A stretch of DNA of 64,000 bases from Hominifimenecus microfluidus (GCA_020687485.1 JAJEQR010000004.1:1-64000), one strand, 5' to 3'. Counted from the first letter of the stretch, positions 52,928-62,464 are shown. Notes: a model not told the origin generated them from the letters alone. Numbers and translations: made by a program.

Positions 52928-55900
52928 CTATTCTACACTCTTCAGCGATTCAATCATATCGATTTTCTTCAGCTTGAAGTACATGGACACATTTACGATC
53001 ACGGAGAACAGGATCGTAAAGAGTGAGCTGTACACGTAACTTAAGAAGCGAACCTTTTGGCCAAACATAAGCATATCAACCTCAACGGTCTGGATGACAT
53101 AATGGTGCAGCCACAGGCCGAGCACGATACCGGAGGCGATGCCGAAGATCGTGAGCAGGATATTCTCGCGGTAGACGTATCCGGCTACTTCTCCGTCATA
53201 GAAGCCAAGCACCTTTAACGTCGCCAGCTCCCGGCGGCGTTCTGTGATATTGATATTGTTCAGGTTATACAGAACCACGAAAGCCAGAAGGCCTGCCGAG
53301 ATGATCAGCACCCAGATTACGAAATCCAGACTGCGCATCATGTTATCAACCGTCTCCTGAAGATCCCGTACATAATTCACACTGGTGACAGCATCCAGAT
53401 CCAGCAGGGAGACCGCAAATGCATTCTCCTCATCGGCGCTCATCTCATCCGCGATCAGCAGGACTTCATTGTACTCCGGAGCGTGTCCGTAGAGGCTCTC
53501 ATAGAGGGCAGGTGTCATATAGACGTAGTGGTGCAGGTAGTTCTCTGCAATCGCAAGGACGGTCACTTTCTGCCCGCTGGTATCATCTTCGGCAATTGTA
53601 AAGGTGTCGCCAACCTTCAGATTCAGCATATCCGCCAGCTTCTCCGTGAGGATAACACCATCATCACTCAGCGAATAAGTCTCAGAATTTCTTGTCCGGC
53701 TTCTCAGATGAATAAAATCCGGGAAGAGGGAAGGGTCCTCCGGCACGAAGAGGTAAGCGTCCTCGGAAGCAGCGCCGTTCTTCATTGTCTTCGTTACCTT
53801 ATAATCCGTCATGAATTCCTGCACGGGAGCAGAAGCGGAGAGCACTTCCGTGAGAGGCTCCTCCGGCTCTTCAGAATCCAGACTCAGATAGAACTGATAC
53901 GTGTTCACCGTTGTATATTGCGTATCTACAATCTTGGCGATAGAATCTCTTAAACCGAAGCCGACCATCAGAAGAGCCATGCAGCCGCCGATACCGAAGA
54001 CAGTCATGAAGAAGCGCTTCTTGTAGCGGAAGAGGTTGCGCAGAGTGGATTTTGAGGTGAAGCTCAGGTGCTTCCACAGGAAAGTAATCCGTTCTAAGAG
54101 GATGCGCTTCCCCTGTGCGGGAGCGGCAGGACGCATCAGTTCGGCAGGCTCTGCCAGGAATTCCTTATAACAGGCGGCCCAGGTAGCGATGCCTGTGCAG
54201 CAGATCGCAATCAACGCACTCATCAGCGCAAGTACCGGCTGAATTGGCGTACAGGTGGCAGTGAGGCCATTGTACATCATCTGATACGCCGAGATGATGA
54301 CCCAGGGGAGGACGCGGCTTCCGACCAGGACGCCGAGGATGCTGCCAAGGATGGTGGCGGACAGCGCATATGCCATGTATTTGGCAGCGATCGCTCCCTT
54401 GGAGTAGCCAAGGGCCTTCAGTGTGCCAATCTGCGTGCGTTCCTCCTCAACCATACGGGTCATTGTGGTCAGGCTGACAAGCGCAGCGACCAGGAAGAAG
54501 ATGGCAGGGAAGACCTTGCCGAGGTTTCCGATTCGCTCTGCGTCCATGCCGTATTCCACATAGGACTGGATCGTATCGCGGTCAAGAACGTACCAGTCCG
54601 GATACTTCAGGTCGTTCAGATCGGCTTCTGCATCGGCGAGTTCCTTCTCAGCGTCGGCGATCTTCTCATCAGCTTCCTGCTTTCCGTCTTCATATTCTTT
54701 CCAGCCGTCCGCAAGATCGTTTTCTGCATCGGCAATCTCATCCTTCGCATCGGCGATCTGCGATTCTGCGTCGGCAATTTGGTCTCTGGCGTCGGACAGC
54801 TCTGATTCGGAGGCGTCCAGTTTTGCCTGATTTGCTGCCAGTGTGTTGTAGGACTCTGCTAGTGTCTTACGGCCTGCTTCCAGCTGTGCCTCTCCTTCAG
54901 AAAGCTGTGTCTTTGCTGTGCTTAACTGCGTTTCGGCGGCTGCGATCTGCTCTCCGGCAGCGTTAAGCTCCGCCTGCTTCTCGGTAAGTGCCTGACGCTG
55001 CGCTTCCAGCGCCTGACGGTTCGCCACAAGCTCTTCACGCTGGGCATCCAGAGCATCGATGGAGGCATCGATCTGCGCCAACTGCGCTTTTAGCTCTTCG
55101 ATCTGCGCGGCGTCTGCCATTCCGGAACTTTCCAGCAGGTTCAGCTGATCGGCCAGTGTCTGGCGGAGCACCGGGAGATTGGTTGCTGCTGCTTCCAACT
55201 CATTTTCTCCGGCGGTCAGCTGTGCATCCGCATCGGCAAGCGCAGCAAAGCCGGCGTCGAGTTGAGCTTTTCCTTCTTCATAGGTTTGCTTCTGTTCCAG
55301 GAACAGAGCTTCCTGCGATTCTAATTCTGCGCGGGCGTCCGCCAGCTGCTGCGCGTTCGCTTCCAGTTCATCGAGACCGCTATAATACTGATCCCAGCCG
55401 TTCGCCAGTTGCGATTTGCCGTCCTGCAGCTGCTTCTCGCCGTCTGCGAGCTCTTTCTTACCGTCTGCAAGTTCCTGCTCTTTCTCTTCCAGTGTGGCTT
55501 TTGCATCGGCAAGCTCAGATTCGCCGTCCGTCAGTTCCTTTCTGGCATCGGCAAGCTCGGTATCCGCTTCCTCTTTCGCGTCATTTAACTTGTCACGTCC
55601 TTCCTGGATCGCATCTGTGGCATCGTTATAGATGCCAGCGTAACGGATCTCACAACGGGCATCCGCGATATCTTCGATGGCACTTACTACGGAATCCACC
55701 GAGGATTCATAGGCGTTGCTGTAGGATACCAGATTTTTTGCACCATCCACAGATACATAGATGGATGTGTAATAATCGGCGGTGAATACCTCCGGCATCA
55801 GATAGAGAAGACCGCTGCAGCTGCCGTTGCCAATGGAAGCGGTTCCACGGGTCAGCGACAGGTAGGAGGGATTCTCCGCGAAGCCGGTGACGGTGAAGTT

Positions 55901-56389
55901 CAGGCAGGACAGGGAATCCGACAGGTCGGTATCCTTCTCACCATAGAGAGTAATCGTATCGCCGATCGAGTAATAAGATTGCAGTACAGTATCCAGAAGA
56001 CATTCATCCGCCTGTTCCGGGAGACGTCCTTCCGTGATGCGCGGCGTGCTGATCTGTGTGGTCAGGGAATTGACCTGCAGCACAAATTCCTTCTCCGTTG
56101 TGGCAGCCAGAGCCTCCAGCGTGTGTACACCTTCTGTCTGTGCCACGCCGTCTACCGCAGCGATCGCCTGACAGTCATCCTCCGTCAGACCCAGCGTGCT
56201 GAGCACGCGGATATCAAGAAAATTCGTATCGTCGAAGAGCACATCGGCGGAGAGCTCCATATCCGGCTCCGCCGAGCGCACTCCCGAGAAGAAGGCTACC
56301 CCAAGCGCTACGATGAAGAGCAGAGACAGATAACGGTTCCGACTCTTCCGGATTTCACGGAAGAATTCTTTTCGTAATACGTGCTTCAT
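52928..56389 (-). CDS. FtsX-like ABC permease with very long periplasm-facing coiled coil
   Basis: About 1153 residues. An N-terminal helix, an extracellular MacB-core-like domain (about 40-255) and then a coiled coil of roughly 360 residues (about 260-620) built of ELADGKKEL/QIADAESQIADAK-type heptads. A first FtsX permease block (three helices, about 640-780), a second outer domain and a final FtsX block follow. It lacks intrinsic nucleotide binding and pairs with the ATPase gene upstream, whose stop overlaps. ATG 56389 is preferred to the GTG at 56398. Related clostridial permeases are linked to peptide or lantibiotic export and sensing, or cell-wall hydrolase control. Confidence 0.9.
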   Translation of the reverse strand: MKHVLRKEFFREIRKSRNRYLSLLFIVALGVAFFSGVRSAEPDMELSADVLFDDTNFLDIRVLSTLGLTEDDCQAIAAVDGVAQTEGVHTLEALAATTEKEFVLQVNSLTTQISTPRITEGRLPEQADECLLDTVLQSYYSIGDTITLYGEKDTDLSDSLSCLNFTVTGFAENPSYLSLTRGTASIGNGSCSGLLYLMPEVFTADYYTSIYVSVDGAKNLVSYSNAYESSVDSVVSAIEDIADARCEIRYAGIYNDATDAIQEGRDKLNDAKEEADTELADARKELTDGESELADAKATLEEKEQELADGKKELADGEKQLQDGKSQLANGWDQYYSGLDELEANAQQLADARAELESQEALFLEQKQTYEEGKAQLDAGFAALADADAQLTAGENELEAAATNLPVLRQTLADQLNLLESSGMADAAQIEELKAQLAQIDASIDALDAQREELVANRQALEAQRQALTEKQAELNAAGEQIAAAETQLSTAKTQLSEGEAQLEAGRKTLAESYNTLAANQAKLDASESELSDARDQIADAESQIADAKDEIADAENDLADGWKEYEDGKQEADEKIADAEKELADAEADLNDLKYPDWYVLDRDTIQSYVEYGMDAERIGNLGKVFPAIFFLVAALVSLTTMTRMVEEERTQIGTLKALGYSKGAIAAKYMAYALSATILGSILGVLVGSRVLPWVIISAYQMMYNGLTATCTPIQPVLALMSALIAICCTGIATWAACYKEFLAEPAELMRPAAPAQGKRILLERITFLWKHLSFTSKSTLRNLFRYKKRFFMTVFGIGGCMALLMVGFGLRDSIAKIVDTQYTTVNTYQFYLSLDSEEPEEPLTEVLSASAPVQEFMTDYKVTKTMKNGAASEDAYLFVPEDPSLFPDFIHLRSRTRNSETYSLSDDGVILTEKLADMLNLKVGDTFTIAEDDTSGQKVTVLAIAENYLHHYVYMTPALYESLYGHAPEYNEVLLIADEMSADEENAFAVSLLDLDAVTSVNYVRDLQETVDNMMRSLDFVIWVLIISAGLLAFVVLYNLNNINITERRRELATLKVLGFYDGEVAGYVYRENILLTIFGIASGIVLGLWLHHYVIQTVEVDMLMFGQKVRFLSYVYSSLFTILFSVIVNVSMYFKLKKIDMIESLKSVE

Positions 56390-56391
56390 AG

Positions 56392-57096
56392 CTACCACTC
56401 AATCTCGGAGACAGCCTTCGGATGCTCGTTGATGCTGGTGCGGCTGACTTTTCCGTTCTTGATCTCGATCACGCGGTCGGCCATGGGGGCGATTGCCGAG
56501 TTATGCGTGATTACGATAATGGTCATCTTCCGGGAGCGGCAGGTGTCCTGCAGGAGCTTCAGAATCGCTTTGCCGGTCATATAATCCAGTGCACCGGTCG
56601 GCTCGTCGCAGAGCAGGAGCTTCGGATTCTTTGCCAGTGCGCGGGCGATCGAGACACGCTGCTGTTCGCCGCCGGAGAGCTGTGCCGGAAAGTTCCCCAG
56701 GCGGTCGCCGAGGCCGACGTCGCGCAGAACCTGATCGGCAGGCAGTGGATCCTTACAGATTTGAAGCGCCAGTTCCACATTCTCCAGAGCTGTCAGGTTC
56801 TGAACCAGGTTGTAGAATTGAAAGACGAAGCCGATATCATTTCTGCGATAGGCGATCAGTTGCTTGTGGGACAGCGTTGCAATATCCGTTCCGTCTACCA
56901 GAATCTCACCGGAGGTGGGACGGTCCATGCCTCCGAGAATATTGAGGACGGTTGTCTTGCCTGCTCCGCTGGGTCCGACGATGACGACGAATTCTCCCTT
57001 CTCAATGGAGAAGTCGATTCCGTTGGCGGCAGGAATTGTGACCTCCCCGACATGGTAGGTCTTGGTTACATTTCTGCACTCGACAAAAGATGGCAT
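56392..57096 (-). CDS. ABC transporter ATP-binding protein (MacB/LolD type)
   Basis: 234 residues. Walker [11 protein letters not shown]-loop [18 protein letters not shown], signature [15 protein letters not shown], Walker [17 protein letters not shown], and the switch His in VITHNSAI. The motif set is that of the MacB/FtsE class, which works with FtsX-like permeases. Stop and permease start overlap, so the two form one operon. AAGGAT-type site precedes the ATG. Confidence 0.95.
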   Translation of the reverse strand: MPSFVECRNVTKTYHVGEVTIPAANGIDFSIEKGEFVVIVGPSGAGKTTVLNILGGMDRPTSGEILVDGTDIATLSHKQLIAYRRNDIGFVFQFYNLVQNLTALENVELALQICKDPLPADQVLRDVGLGDRLGNFPAQLSGGEQQRVSIARALAKNPKLLLCDEPTGALDYMTGKAILKLLQDTCRSRKMTIIVITHNSAIAPMADRVIEIKNGKVSRTSINEHPKAVSEIEW

Positions 57097-57312
57097 ATTG
57101 AGAAATCCTTTCTTATGTTAATGAGTTTTAACTGGTGAATCCTTAAAACTTAGTATAACATTCACTTATCGGAGATACAATGAAAATTTATGAAAAAAGC
57201 ATGCAGGAATTGGGCGTTTACAATCGAACGGATTTTCGGTATACTGGATGCAGATGGGAGCGCGCTTGCACAACACGCTCTGTGTTAGAATTTATGCCGA
57301 GGAGGAAGTACG

Positions 57313-58125
57313 ATGCAGATACGTTTGATTGCCACTGATCTGGACGGGACACTGGTACCGGCCGGAGGGAGTACGCCGGAGCGGGTACTGCTGACATTGG
57401 AGGAGGCCATGCGCCGGGGAATTCTGGTTGTCCCGGCGACAGGCCGGACACTGACTTCCATACCACCGGAGATTTCCGGTCTGTCCGGAATCCGATATAT
57501 CATATCTTCGAACGGTGCTGCGATCACAGACCGGAAGGAGCGCCGGCGCATTCATGAGACACTGATTCCGGCACCGGCAGCGGCGGAGATCCTGCGGCGA
57601 CTGTCTGTTTATGGCGTATACAGCTGTGCTTATATTCATGATACCGTGTACAACTGGTCGGAACTTCCGTCATTTCTTTCAAATTATTATAAGAATCTGG
57701 AGCATTTTCATAAGAACGGAAAGAAGGATCTCCCCTCTTATATCGAGGAAAACGGACTGGATGTGGAGAAGCTCTTTGTGGCGGTTGGCGATCCGGATAC
57801 CCGGAATATGATCCGACAGGAATTCGGGGATCTGCCAGGGCTTCATCTGACATCATCTTCCTCCTATAATCTGGAATTCAACCGTTGTGACGCGGATAAG
57901 GGAAAAGCACTGCGCTGGCTCTGCGATTACCTGGAGATTCCCATGAATCAAGTGCTTGCCATGGGAGATAATGAGAACGATCACACTATGCTGCAGACGG
58001 CTGGAATCACGATTGCGCCGGAAAATGCTTCCGATGAGACGAAACTTCTGGTAAGTCAGGTTGTTGCTGCCTGCAGGGAAGGCGGAACGGCGGATTTTAT
58101 CCGAAAATGGATTCTGGATGTCTGA
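57313..58125 (+). CDS. Cof-type HAD hydrolase
   Basis: 270 residues of the Cof/C2-cap HAD subfamily. Motif I IATDLDGTLVPAGG (residues 6-19), motif II region VVPATGRTL, the lysine of motif III in CDADKGKALRWL and motif IV AMGDNENDHTMLQTAGI. It dephosphorylates sugar phosphates or flavin phosphates; the substrate is unknown. GAGGAGGAAG precedes the ATG. It diverges from the ABC exporter operon. Confidence 0.92.
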   Translation: MQIRLIATDLDGTLVPAGGSTPERVLLTLEEAMRRGILVVPATGRTLTSIPPEISGLSGIRYIISSNGAAITDRKERRRIHETLIPAPAAAEILRRLSVYGVYSCAYIHDTVYNWSELPSFLSNYYKNLEHFHKNGKKDLPSYIEENGLDVEKLFVAVGDPDTRNMIRQEFGDLPGLHLTSSSSYNLEFNRCDADKGKALRWLCDYLEIPMNQVLAMGDNENDHTMLQTAGITIAPENASDETKLLVSQVVAACREGGTADFIRKWILDV

Positions 58126-58191
58126 AGATATACGTCTTTTTTCCAGACAGGAATTTCCAGGTAAAATCGAGTATGTTGATAAGAAATAGGC

Positions 58192-58247
58192 TTGACAGGG
58201 ATACTTTTAAGTAATATATTGATAATAGTTATTGATTCTATTATCAA
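58192..58247 (+). promoter_or_regulatory. perR promoter with palindromic operator
   Basis: TTGACA (58192-58197) and TATATT (58215-58220), 17 bases apart. A perfect inverted repeat TTGATAATAG (58219-58228), 9-base centre, CTATTATCAA (58238-58247) overlaps the -10 end and start site. Its geometry equals the repeat before rubrerythrin, suggesting PerR autoregulation. Confidence 0.8.
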
Positions 58248-58312
58248 CAGCGTTGAGGAATGACAGAATCGAGCCATTCGGAAGCGCTGCGTGATACGGA
58301 AAGGGGGTCTGT

Positions 58313-58708
58313 ATGAGAAAGTACAGCAGACAGAGAGAAGCGATCTGTGAATATCTGGGCAGCCGCAAGGATCATCCGACCGCGGATATGGTCTTTCAGG
58401 CAGTTCGCCAGGTATATCCGAAGATCAGTCTGGGAACCGTATACCGTAACCTGACCCTGCTTGCCAGTGAGGGGGAGATTCTGAAGCTGAACTGTGGTGA
58501 CGGCGTCGAACATTACGACGCGCAGACCGCGCCGCACTGCCATTATTACTGCAGAAGCTGCGGAAGCCTGAAGGATATTTTTATGGAAGAACCGATTCGG
58601 CTTGCGTATGAGAAGGAGAGCGAGGACGGCGACCTCATCGAGGGCTGCAACATCATGTTCTACGGAATTTGCGAAAAATGCAAAAATGCGGTTGACAAGG
58701 CGGAATAA
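58313..58708 (+). CDS. perR: Fur-family peroxide regulator (PerR-like)
   Basis: 131 residues. A winged helix with HPTADMVFQAVRQVYPKISLGTVYRNLTLL (abridged) and a dimerisation domain with the regulatory metal site in HYDAQTAPHCHYYC. Two CxxC pairs (CRSCG and CEKC) hold the structural zinc. PerR senses hydrogen peroxide by iron-catalysed histidine oxidation and then releases its operators. Immediate linkage to rubrerythrin, an NADH-linked peroxide reductase, supports PerR over Fur or Zur. AAAGGGGG precedes the ATG. Confidence 0.88.
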   Translation: MRKYSRQREAICEYLGSRKDHPTADMVFQAVRQVYPKISLGTVYRNLTLLASEGEILKLNCGDGVEHYDAQTAPHCHYYCRSCGSLKDIFMEEPIRLAYEKESEDGDLIEGCNIMFYGICEKCKNAVDKAE

Positions 58709-58752
58709 ATGTGGTAGACTATCGATAACAGGAATAATTACTGTTATCGATA
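58692..58752 (+). promoter_or_regulatory. Rubrerythrin promoter with palindromic operator
   Basis: TTGACA (58692-58697, inside the perR 3' end) and TAGACT (58715-58720), 17 bases apart. A 12-bp perfect inverted repeat TATCGATAACAG (58720-58731), 9-base centre, CTGTTATCGATA (58741-58752) begins at the end of the -10. The shared core with the perR operator is GATAAYAG-N9-CTRTTATC. Confidence 0.8.
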
Positions 58753-58840
58753 ACAAGAAAACGCGAAGCAATTCGCATACACCTGCCGGTGATCACAGAT
58801 CGACGCCGGCAGCATTATAAAAGAAAAGGAGATAACAATC

Positions 58841-59431
58841 ATGAAGAAGTTCGTATGTCAGGTATGTGGTTATGTATATGAAGGCGAAACCGCTCCGGAG
58901 AAATGTCCCCAGTGTGGTGTTCCGGGCAGCAAGTTCACGGAAGTGAAGGACGGCGAGATGAAGCTTGCAGCAGAACATGAGTATGGCATCTACGGTAAGA
59001 CCGTGAAGAATAATGCAGATATCAGCGCAGAGGATAAGGCATATATCCTGGATCAGCTGAAGGCGAATTTCAGCGGCGAATGTTCCGAGGTTGGTATGTA
59101 CCTGTGCATGGCGCGTATCGCACATCGCGAGGGTTATCCTGAGATCGGTCTGTACTGGGAGAAGGCTGCTTACGAGGAAGCAGAACACGCAGCCAAGTTT
59201 GCAGAGCTGCTGGGCGAGGAGCTGGAGCCGAACATGAAGGCGGATACCAAGTCCAATCTGGCATGGCGCGTAGACTGTGAGTTCGGCGCAACTCAGGGTA
59301 AGGTAGATCTGGCTTCCTGCGCAAAGAGAAACAATCTCGACGCGATTCATGATACCGTTCATGAGATGGCACGCGACGAGGCGCGTCACGGCAAGGCTCT
59401 GAAGGGCCTGTTGGAGCGCTACTTCGGTTAA
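58841..59431 (+). CDS. Reverse rubrerythrin (NADH peroxidase type)
   Basis: 196 residues. A rubredoxin domain with [21 protein letters not shown] is at the N-terminus, followed by a four-helix ferritin-like diiron domain with the glutamates of [35 protein letters not shown] and [14 protein letters not shown]. The order is reversed from classical rubrerythrin, as in clostridial reverse rubrerythrins that reduce hydrogen peroxide (and oxygen) with NADH-linked electron donors. AAAGGAG precedes the ATG. Under its own PerR-type operator. Confidence 0.95.
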   Translation: MKKFVCQVCGYVYEGETAPEKCPQCGVPGSKFTEVKDGEMKLAAEHEYGIYGKTVKNNADISAEDKAYILDQLKANFSGECSEVGMYLCMARIAHREGYPEIGLYWEKAAYEEAEHAAKFAELLGEELEPNMKADTKSNLAWRVDCEFGATQGKVDLASCAKRNNLDAIHDTVHEMARDEARHGKALKGLLERYFG

Positions 59432-59473
59432 TCCACGGGAACAATCGTAACCTGATAGGCTTGTTTACCAAAG

Positions 59474-59507
59474 AAGAAGACCACCGGAAAGCCGGTGGTC
59501 TTCTTTA
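59474..59507 (+). terminator. Intrinsic terminator after rubrerythrin
   Basis: A 13-bp stem AGAAGACCACCGG/CCGGTGGTCTTCT with an AAAG loop, ending in TT and a short T-tract. Confidence 0.85.
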
Positions 59508-59598
59508 CGTACGAATGTAATTGAAACTTGTTAATTACCCATTCAATTAGGAACTATAAATATAATTCAAAAGAAAAGGTACAACGATGGGTTTGAAA

Positions 59599-59796
59599 TT
59601 ATAACTTCGTTACGTTGGTAGCCTGAGGTCCCTTAGCGCCATTTACTACGTCGAACTCAACTTCCTGACCCTCGTCGAGAGACTTGAAGCCTTCCATGTT
59701 CAGACCGGAGTAGTGTACGAACACATCGTTGCCCTCAGCGTCGGAAATGAATCCGTAACCCTTCTGGTTGTTGAACCACTTAACTGTACCTTTCAT
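59599..59796 (-). CDS. Cold shock protein (CspA family)
   Basis: 65 residues, the usual size. The RNA-binding motifs [12 protein letters not shown] (RNP1) and DVFVHYSGL (RNP2) are intact. It is a single-stranded nucleic acid chaperone. The ATG at 59796 is preceded by TTGGAGG; the frame is open further upstream but that part is leader. A long 5' leader of about 100 bases before 59796 is typical for csp mRNAs. Confidence 0.96.
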   Translation of the reverse strand: MKGTVKWFNNQKGYGFISDAEGNDVFVHYSGLNMEGFKSLDEGQEVEFDVVNGAKGPQATNVTKL

Positions 59797-60003
59797 GCGA
59801 TACCTCCAAAAAATAAAAAAGTAAATAGTAAAATTAGTTGTTTTAACAACTGCTATGACCATACCACATATTTCGGCGAAAGTCAAACAATTTGTGAAGA
59901 CTTTATGAACTTTTTTCCAGAAAACGGAAAAAACAGCGAAATAGTATTAGCACTGAAAAACGATGGATGACAGAAAGTAAATAAAATATTTACAATTCTT
60001 TTA

Positions 60004-60032
60004 TTGACATTTGCCTCCGAAAGTAATATATT
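60004..60032 (+). promoter_or_regulatory. Promoter of htpG
   Basis: TTGACA (60004-60009) and TATATT (60027-60032), 17 bases apart. No CIRCE-like inverted repeat was seen between it and the ATG at 60142. Confidence 0.8.
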
Positions 60033-60141
60033 GATGGAAGATTAAGCAGCACCGGTCGATGAGTGCTGATTCCTGTTCAGAGCCCTGCGGGATCAAACCG
60101 CGAATCTGAATCGTACTTAAAAAAGAAAAGAGGTTTTTTAT

Positions 60142-62109
60142 ATGTGCAAGAAAAAAGGAAGTCTCTCGATTAACAGCGAGAATATTTTTCCCATTATTAA
60201 AAAGTGGCTTTATTCCGATCATGATATTTTCTTCCGTGAGCTGATCTCCAACGGCTGCGACGCGGTGACGAAGCTGAATAAGCTGGCAGGTATGGGTGAG
60301 TACGATCTGCCGGAAGATCACAAGGATACTGTGACGGTCATCGCCGACGAGAAGGAGAAGACCCTGCGTTTCATTGATACCGGTATCGGTATGACGGCGG
60401 ACGAGGTGGAGGAGTATATCTGTCAGATTGCTTTCTCCGGCGCAACAGATTTCCTGGAGAAATACAAGGATAAGACAAATGAAGATCAGATCATCGGTCA
60501 TTTTGGCCTTGGTTTCTACTCCGCCTTTATGGTAGCGGATCGTGTGACGATCGATACCCTCTCCTATAAGGAAGGCGCGCAGCCGGTACACTGGGAGTGT
60601 GACGGCGGTACCGAATATGATATGACGGAGGGTACCCGGAAGGAAGTCGGTACGGAGATCGTTCTGTATCTGAATGAGGACAGTCTGGAGTTTGCGAAGG
60701 AATACCGTGCAAGAGAAGTTATCAGCAAGTACTGCTCTTTCATGCCGGTAGAGATTTTCCTGTTCACGGCGGAACAGTGGGACAAGTATCAGGAGGAGCT
60801 TGCCACCGAGACGGTTGAGACGGTGGAAGAGGAGAAGCCTGCAGAAGCAGAAGAAAAGGCAGAAGAAAAAGCGGAAGGCGAAGACAGCGGGACGAAGGAA
60901 GACGAAAAAGCTGAAGAGAAGAAGGAAGAGTACCATCCGGAGCGTGTTTCCATCAGCGATACGCATCCTCTGTGGACGAAACGTCCCGGCGACTGCACCG
61001 ACGAAGAATACAAGGAGTTCTACCGCAAGGTATTTATGGACTTCAAGGAGCCGCTTTTCTGGATTCATCTGAATATGGATTATCCGTTCAACTTAAAGGG
61101 TATCCTGTACTTCCCGAAGATCAACAACGAGTACGATACGATCGAGGGAACGATTAAGCTGTACAACAACCGTGTATTTATCGCGGATAACATCAAGGAA
61201 GTGATTCCGGAGTATCTGTTGCTCTTAAAGGGCGTCATTGACTGCCCGGATCTGCCTCTGAATGTATCCAGAAGCGCGCTGCAGAATGACGGCTTCGTAA
61301 AGAAGGTAAGAGATTACATCACGAAGAAGGTAGCGGACAAGCTCAATGGCATGTTCAAGACGGATCGTGAGAATTATGAGAAATACTGGGATGACATTCA
61401 TCCTTTCATCAAGTTTGGCTGTCTGAAGGACGAGAAGTTCTACGAGAAGATGTCGGGAAGTCTGCTCTTCAAGAACCTGGAAGGCAAGTACCTGCCGCTG
61501 TCCGAGATCAATGAGCGGGAAGATAAGGATATTGCATATGTAACGGATGAAGTTCAGCAGAGCCAGTACATTAAAATGTACAAGGATGCCGGTATGGATG
61601 CCATCTATCTGACGCACAATATTGACTCCCCGTTCATCACCATGCTGGAGCAGAAGAATGCCGGTCTGAAGTTTCATCGTATCGACGCTGAGATCAAGCA
61701 GCAGCTGAAGGGCGAGCAGGATGCGGAAGCATTGAAGGATACGACCGAGAAGCTGCAGCAGCTGTTCCGTGAGCAGCTGGGCAACGAGCATCTGCAGGTA
61801 GAGGTTCAGGATCTGAAGGATGAGAAGATCTCCGCGATGATCACGCTGTCTGAGCAGAGCCGCCGCATGCAGGAGATGATGAAGATGTACGGCATGGGGG
61901 ATATGGGCTCTACCGAGAATACGCTTGTTCTGAACGCGAACAACGCTCTCGTGAAGTATGTTCTGGAGAATCCGGAATCCGAGCATGTATCCACTATCTG
62001 CCATCAGCTGTATGATCTTGCGCTGATCGCTCATGAGCCGTTGCCTGCTGATGAGATGGCAGCATTTGTAGAGCGAAGCAATGAGATTATGATGCTCTTG
62101 ACAAAATAG
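60142..62109 (+). CDS. htpG: Hsp90-family chaperone HtpG with acidic linker
   Basis: 655 residues. The GHKL ATPase domain has ELISNGCDAVTKL, DTGIGMTADEV and GHFGLGFYSAFMVAD; the middle domain starts at about 264 and has NVSRSALQND; a C-terminal dimer domain follows. Between N and middle domains (about 219-263) lies a highly charged Glu/Lys/Ala linker of roughly 45 residues, as in eukaryotic Hsp90 but absent or very short in E. coli HtpG. AAAGAGG precedes the ATG. Single-gene unit followed at once by a MITE-like element. Confidence 0.94.
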   Translation: MCKKKGSLSINSENIFPIIKKWLYSDHDIFFRELISNGCDAVTKLNKLAGMGEYDLPEDHKDTVTVIADEKEKTLRFIDTGIGMTADEVEEYICQIAFSGATDFLEKYKDKTNEDQIIGHFGLGFYSAFMVADRVTIDTLSYKEGAQPVHWECDGGTEYDMTEGTRKEVGTEIVLYLNEDSLEFAKEYRAREVISKYCSFMPVEIFLFTAEQWDKYQEELATETVETVEEEKPAEAEEKAEEKAEGEDSGTKEDEKAEEKKEEYHPERVSISDTHPLWTKRPGDCTDEEYKEFYRKVFMDFKEPLFWIHLNMDYPFNLKGILYFPKINNEYDTIEGTIKLYNNRVFIADNIKEVIPEYLLLLKGVIDCPDLPLNVSRSALQNDGFVKKVRDYITKKVADKLNGMFKTDRENYEKYWDDIHPFIKFGCLKDEKFYEKMSGSLLFKNLEGKYLPLSEINEREDKDIAYVTDEVQQSQYIKMYKDAGMDAIYLTHNIDSPFITMLEQKNAGLKFHRIDAEIKQQLKGEQDAEALKDTTEKLQQLFREQLGNEHLQVEVQDLKDEKISAMITLSEQSRRMQEMMKMYGMGDMGSTENTLVLNANNALVKYVLENPESEHVSTICHQLYDLALIAHEPLPADEMAAFVERSNEIMMLLTK

Positions 62110-62112
62110 TAT

Positions 62113-62255
62113 GTAACTATTCAGAGCCATGCGGATTTACAATAAAGGTATGAGCCATGCTTGCATGAGTGAATACCTTTTTGAAAATCCATATGGCGAG
62201 AAGCCACAGCGAGATGTAGCGTAAGCGGAATCGAGCTGGGGCTCTGAATAGTCAC
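62113..62255 (+). mobile_element. MITE-like element with 16-bp terminal inverted repeats, copy 2
   Basis: Terminal repeats GTAACTATTCAGAGCC (62113-62128) and GGCTCTGAATAGTCAC (62240-62255) match at 15 of 16 bases. Inside are the hairpins AAAGGTAT.../ATACCTTT and CATGCTTGCATG and the AGATGTAGCGTAAGCG block. No coding capacity. It begins three bases after the htpG stop and could act as its terminator. A related copy is at 19480-19587. Confidence 0.75.
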
Positions 62256-62280
62256 AATAATATCTCCAGAATCAACAGGA

Positions 62281-62322
62281 GTGGGACGCACCGTGAGAGT
62301 ACGGTCGCCCCGCTTCTTTTTT
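62281..62322 (+). terminator. Intrinsic terminator
   Basis: GTGGGACGCACCGT pairs imperfectly with ACGGTCGCCCCGC, followed by TTCTTTTTT. It probably ends htpG transcription past the MITE-like element. Confidence 0.65.
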
Positions 62323-62441
62323 GTATCCGGAAAGTATGAGAATATCTTTTTTTACCAGCTGTTGCAATTCACGCCCTCAAAACAGCAGTTTATGCCCGGA
62401 ATATAGCCAAAAATTCTTTTGTATGCTATTTTGATTAAACA

Positions 62442-62464
62442 AGATGCAGCGTAAGCGAAATCGA
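62442..62464 (+). repeat. Partial copy of the MITE-like repeat core
   Basis: AGATGCAGCGTAAGCGAAATC matches the core of the two longer copies at all but one position. No terminal repeats are attached. The rest of 62323-62539 shows no gene. Confidence 0.6.

Noticed and set aside
60801..61072. Short overlapping frames rich in Arg/Lys or Ser inside htpG
   Set aside because: They are shifted readings of the acidic linker region and have no start signals.
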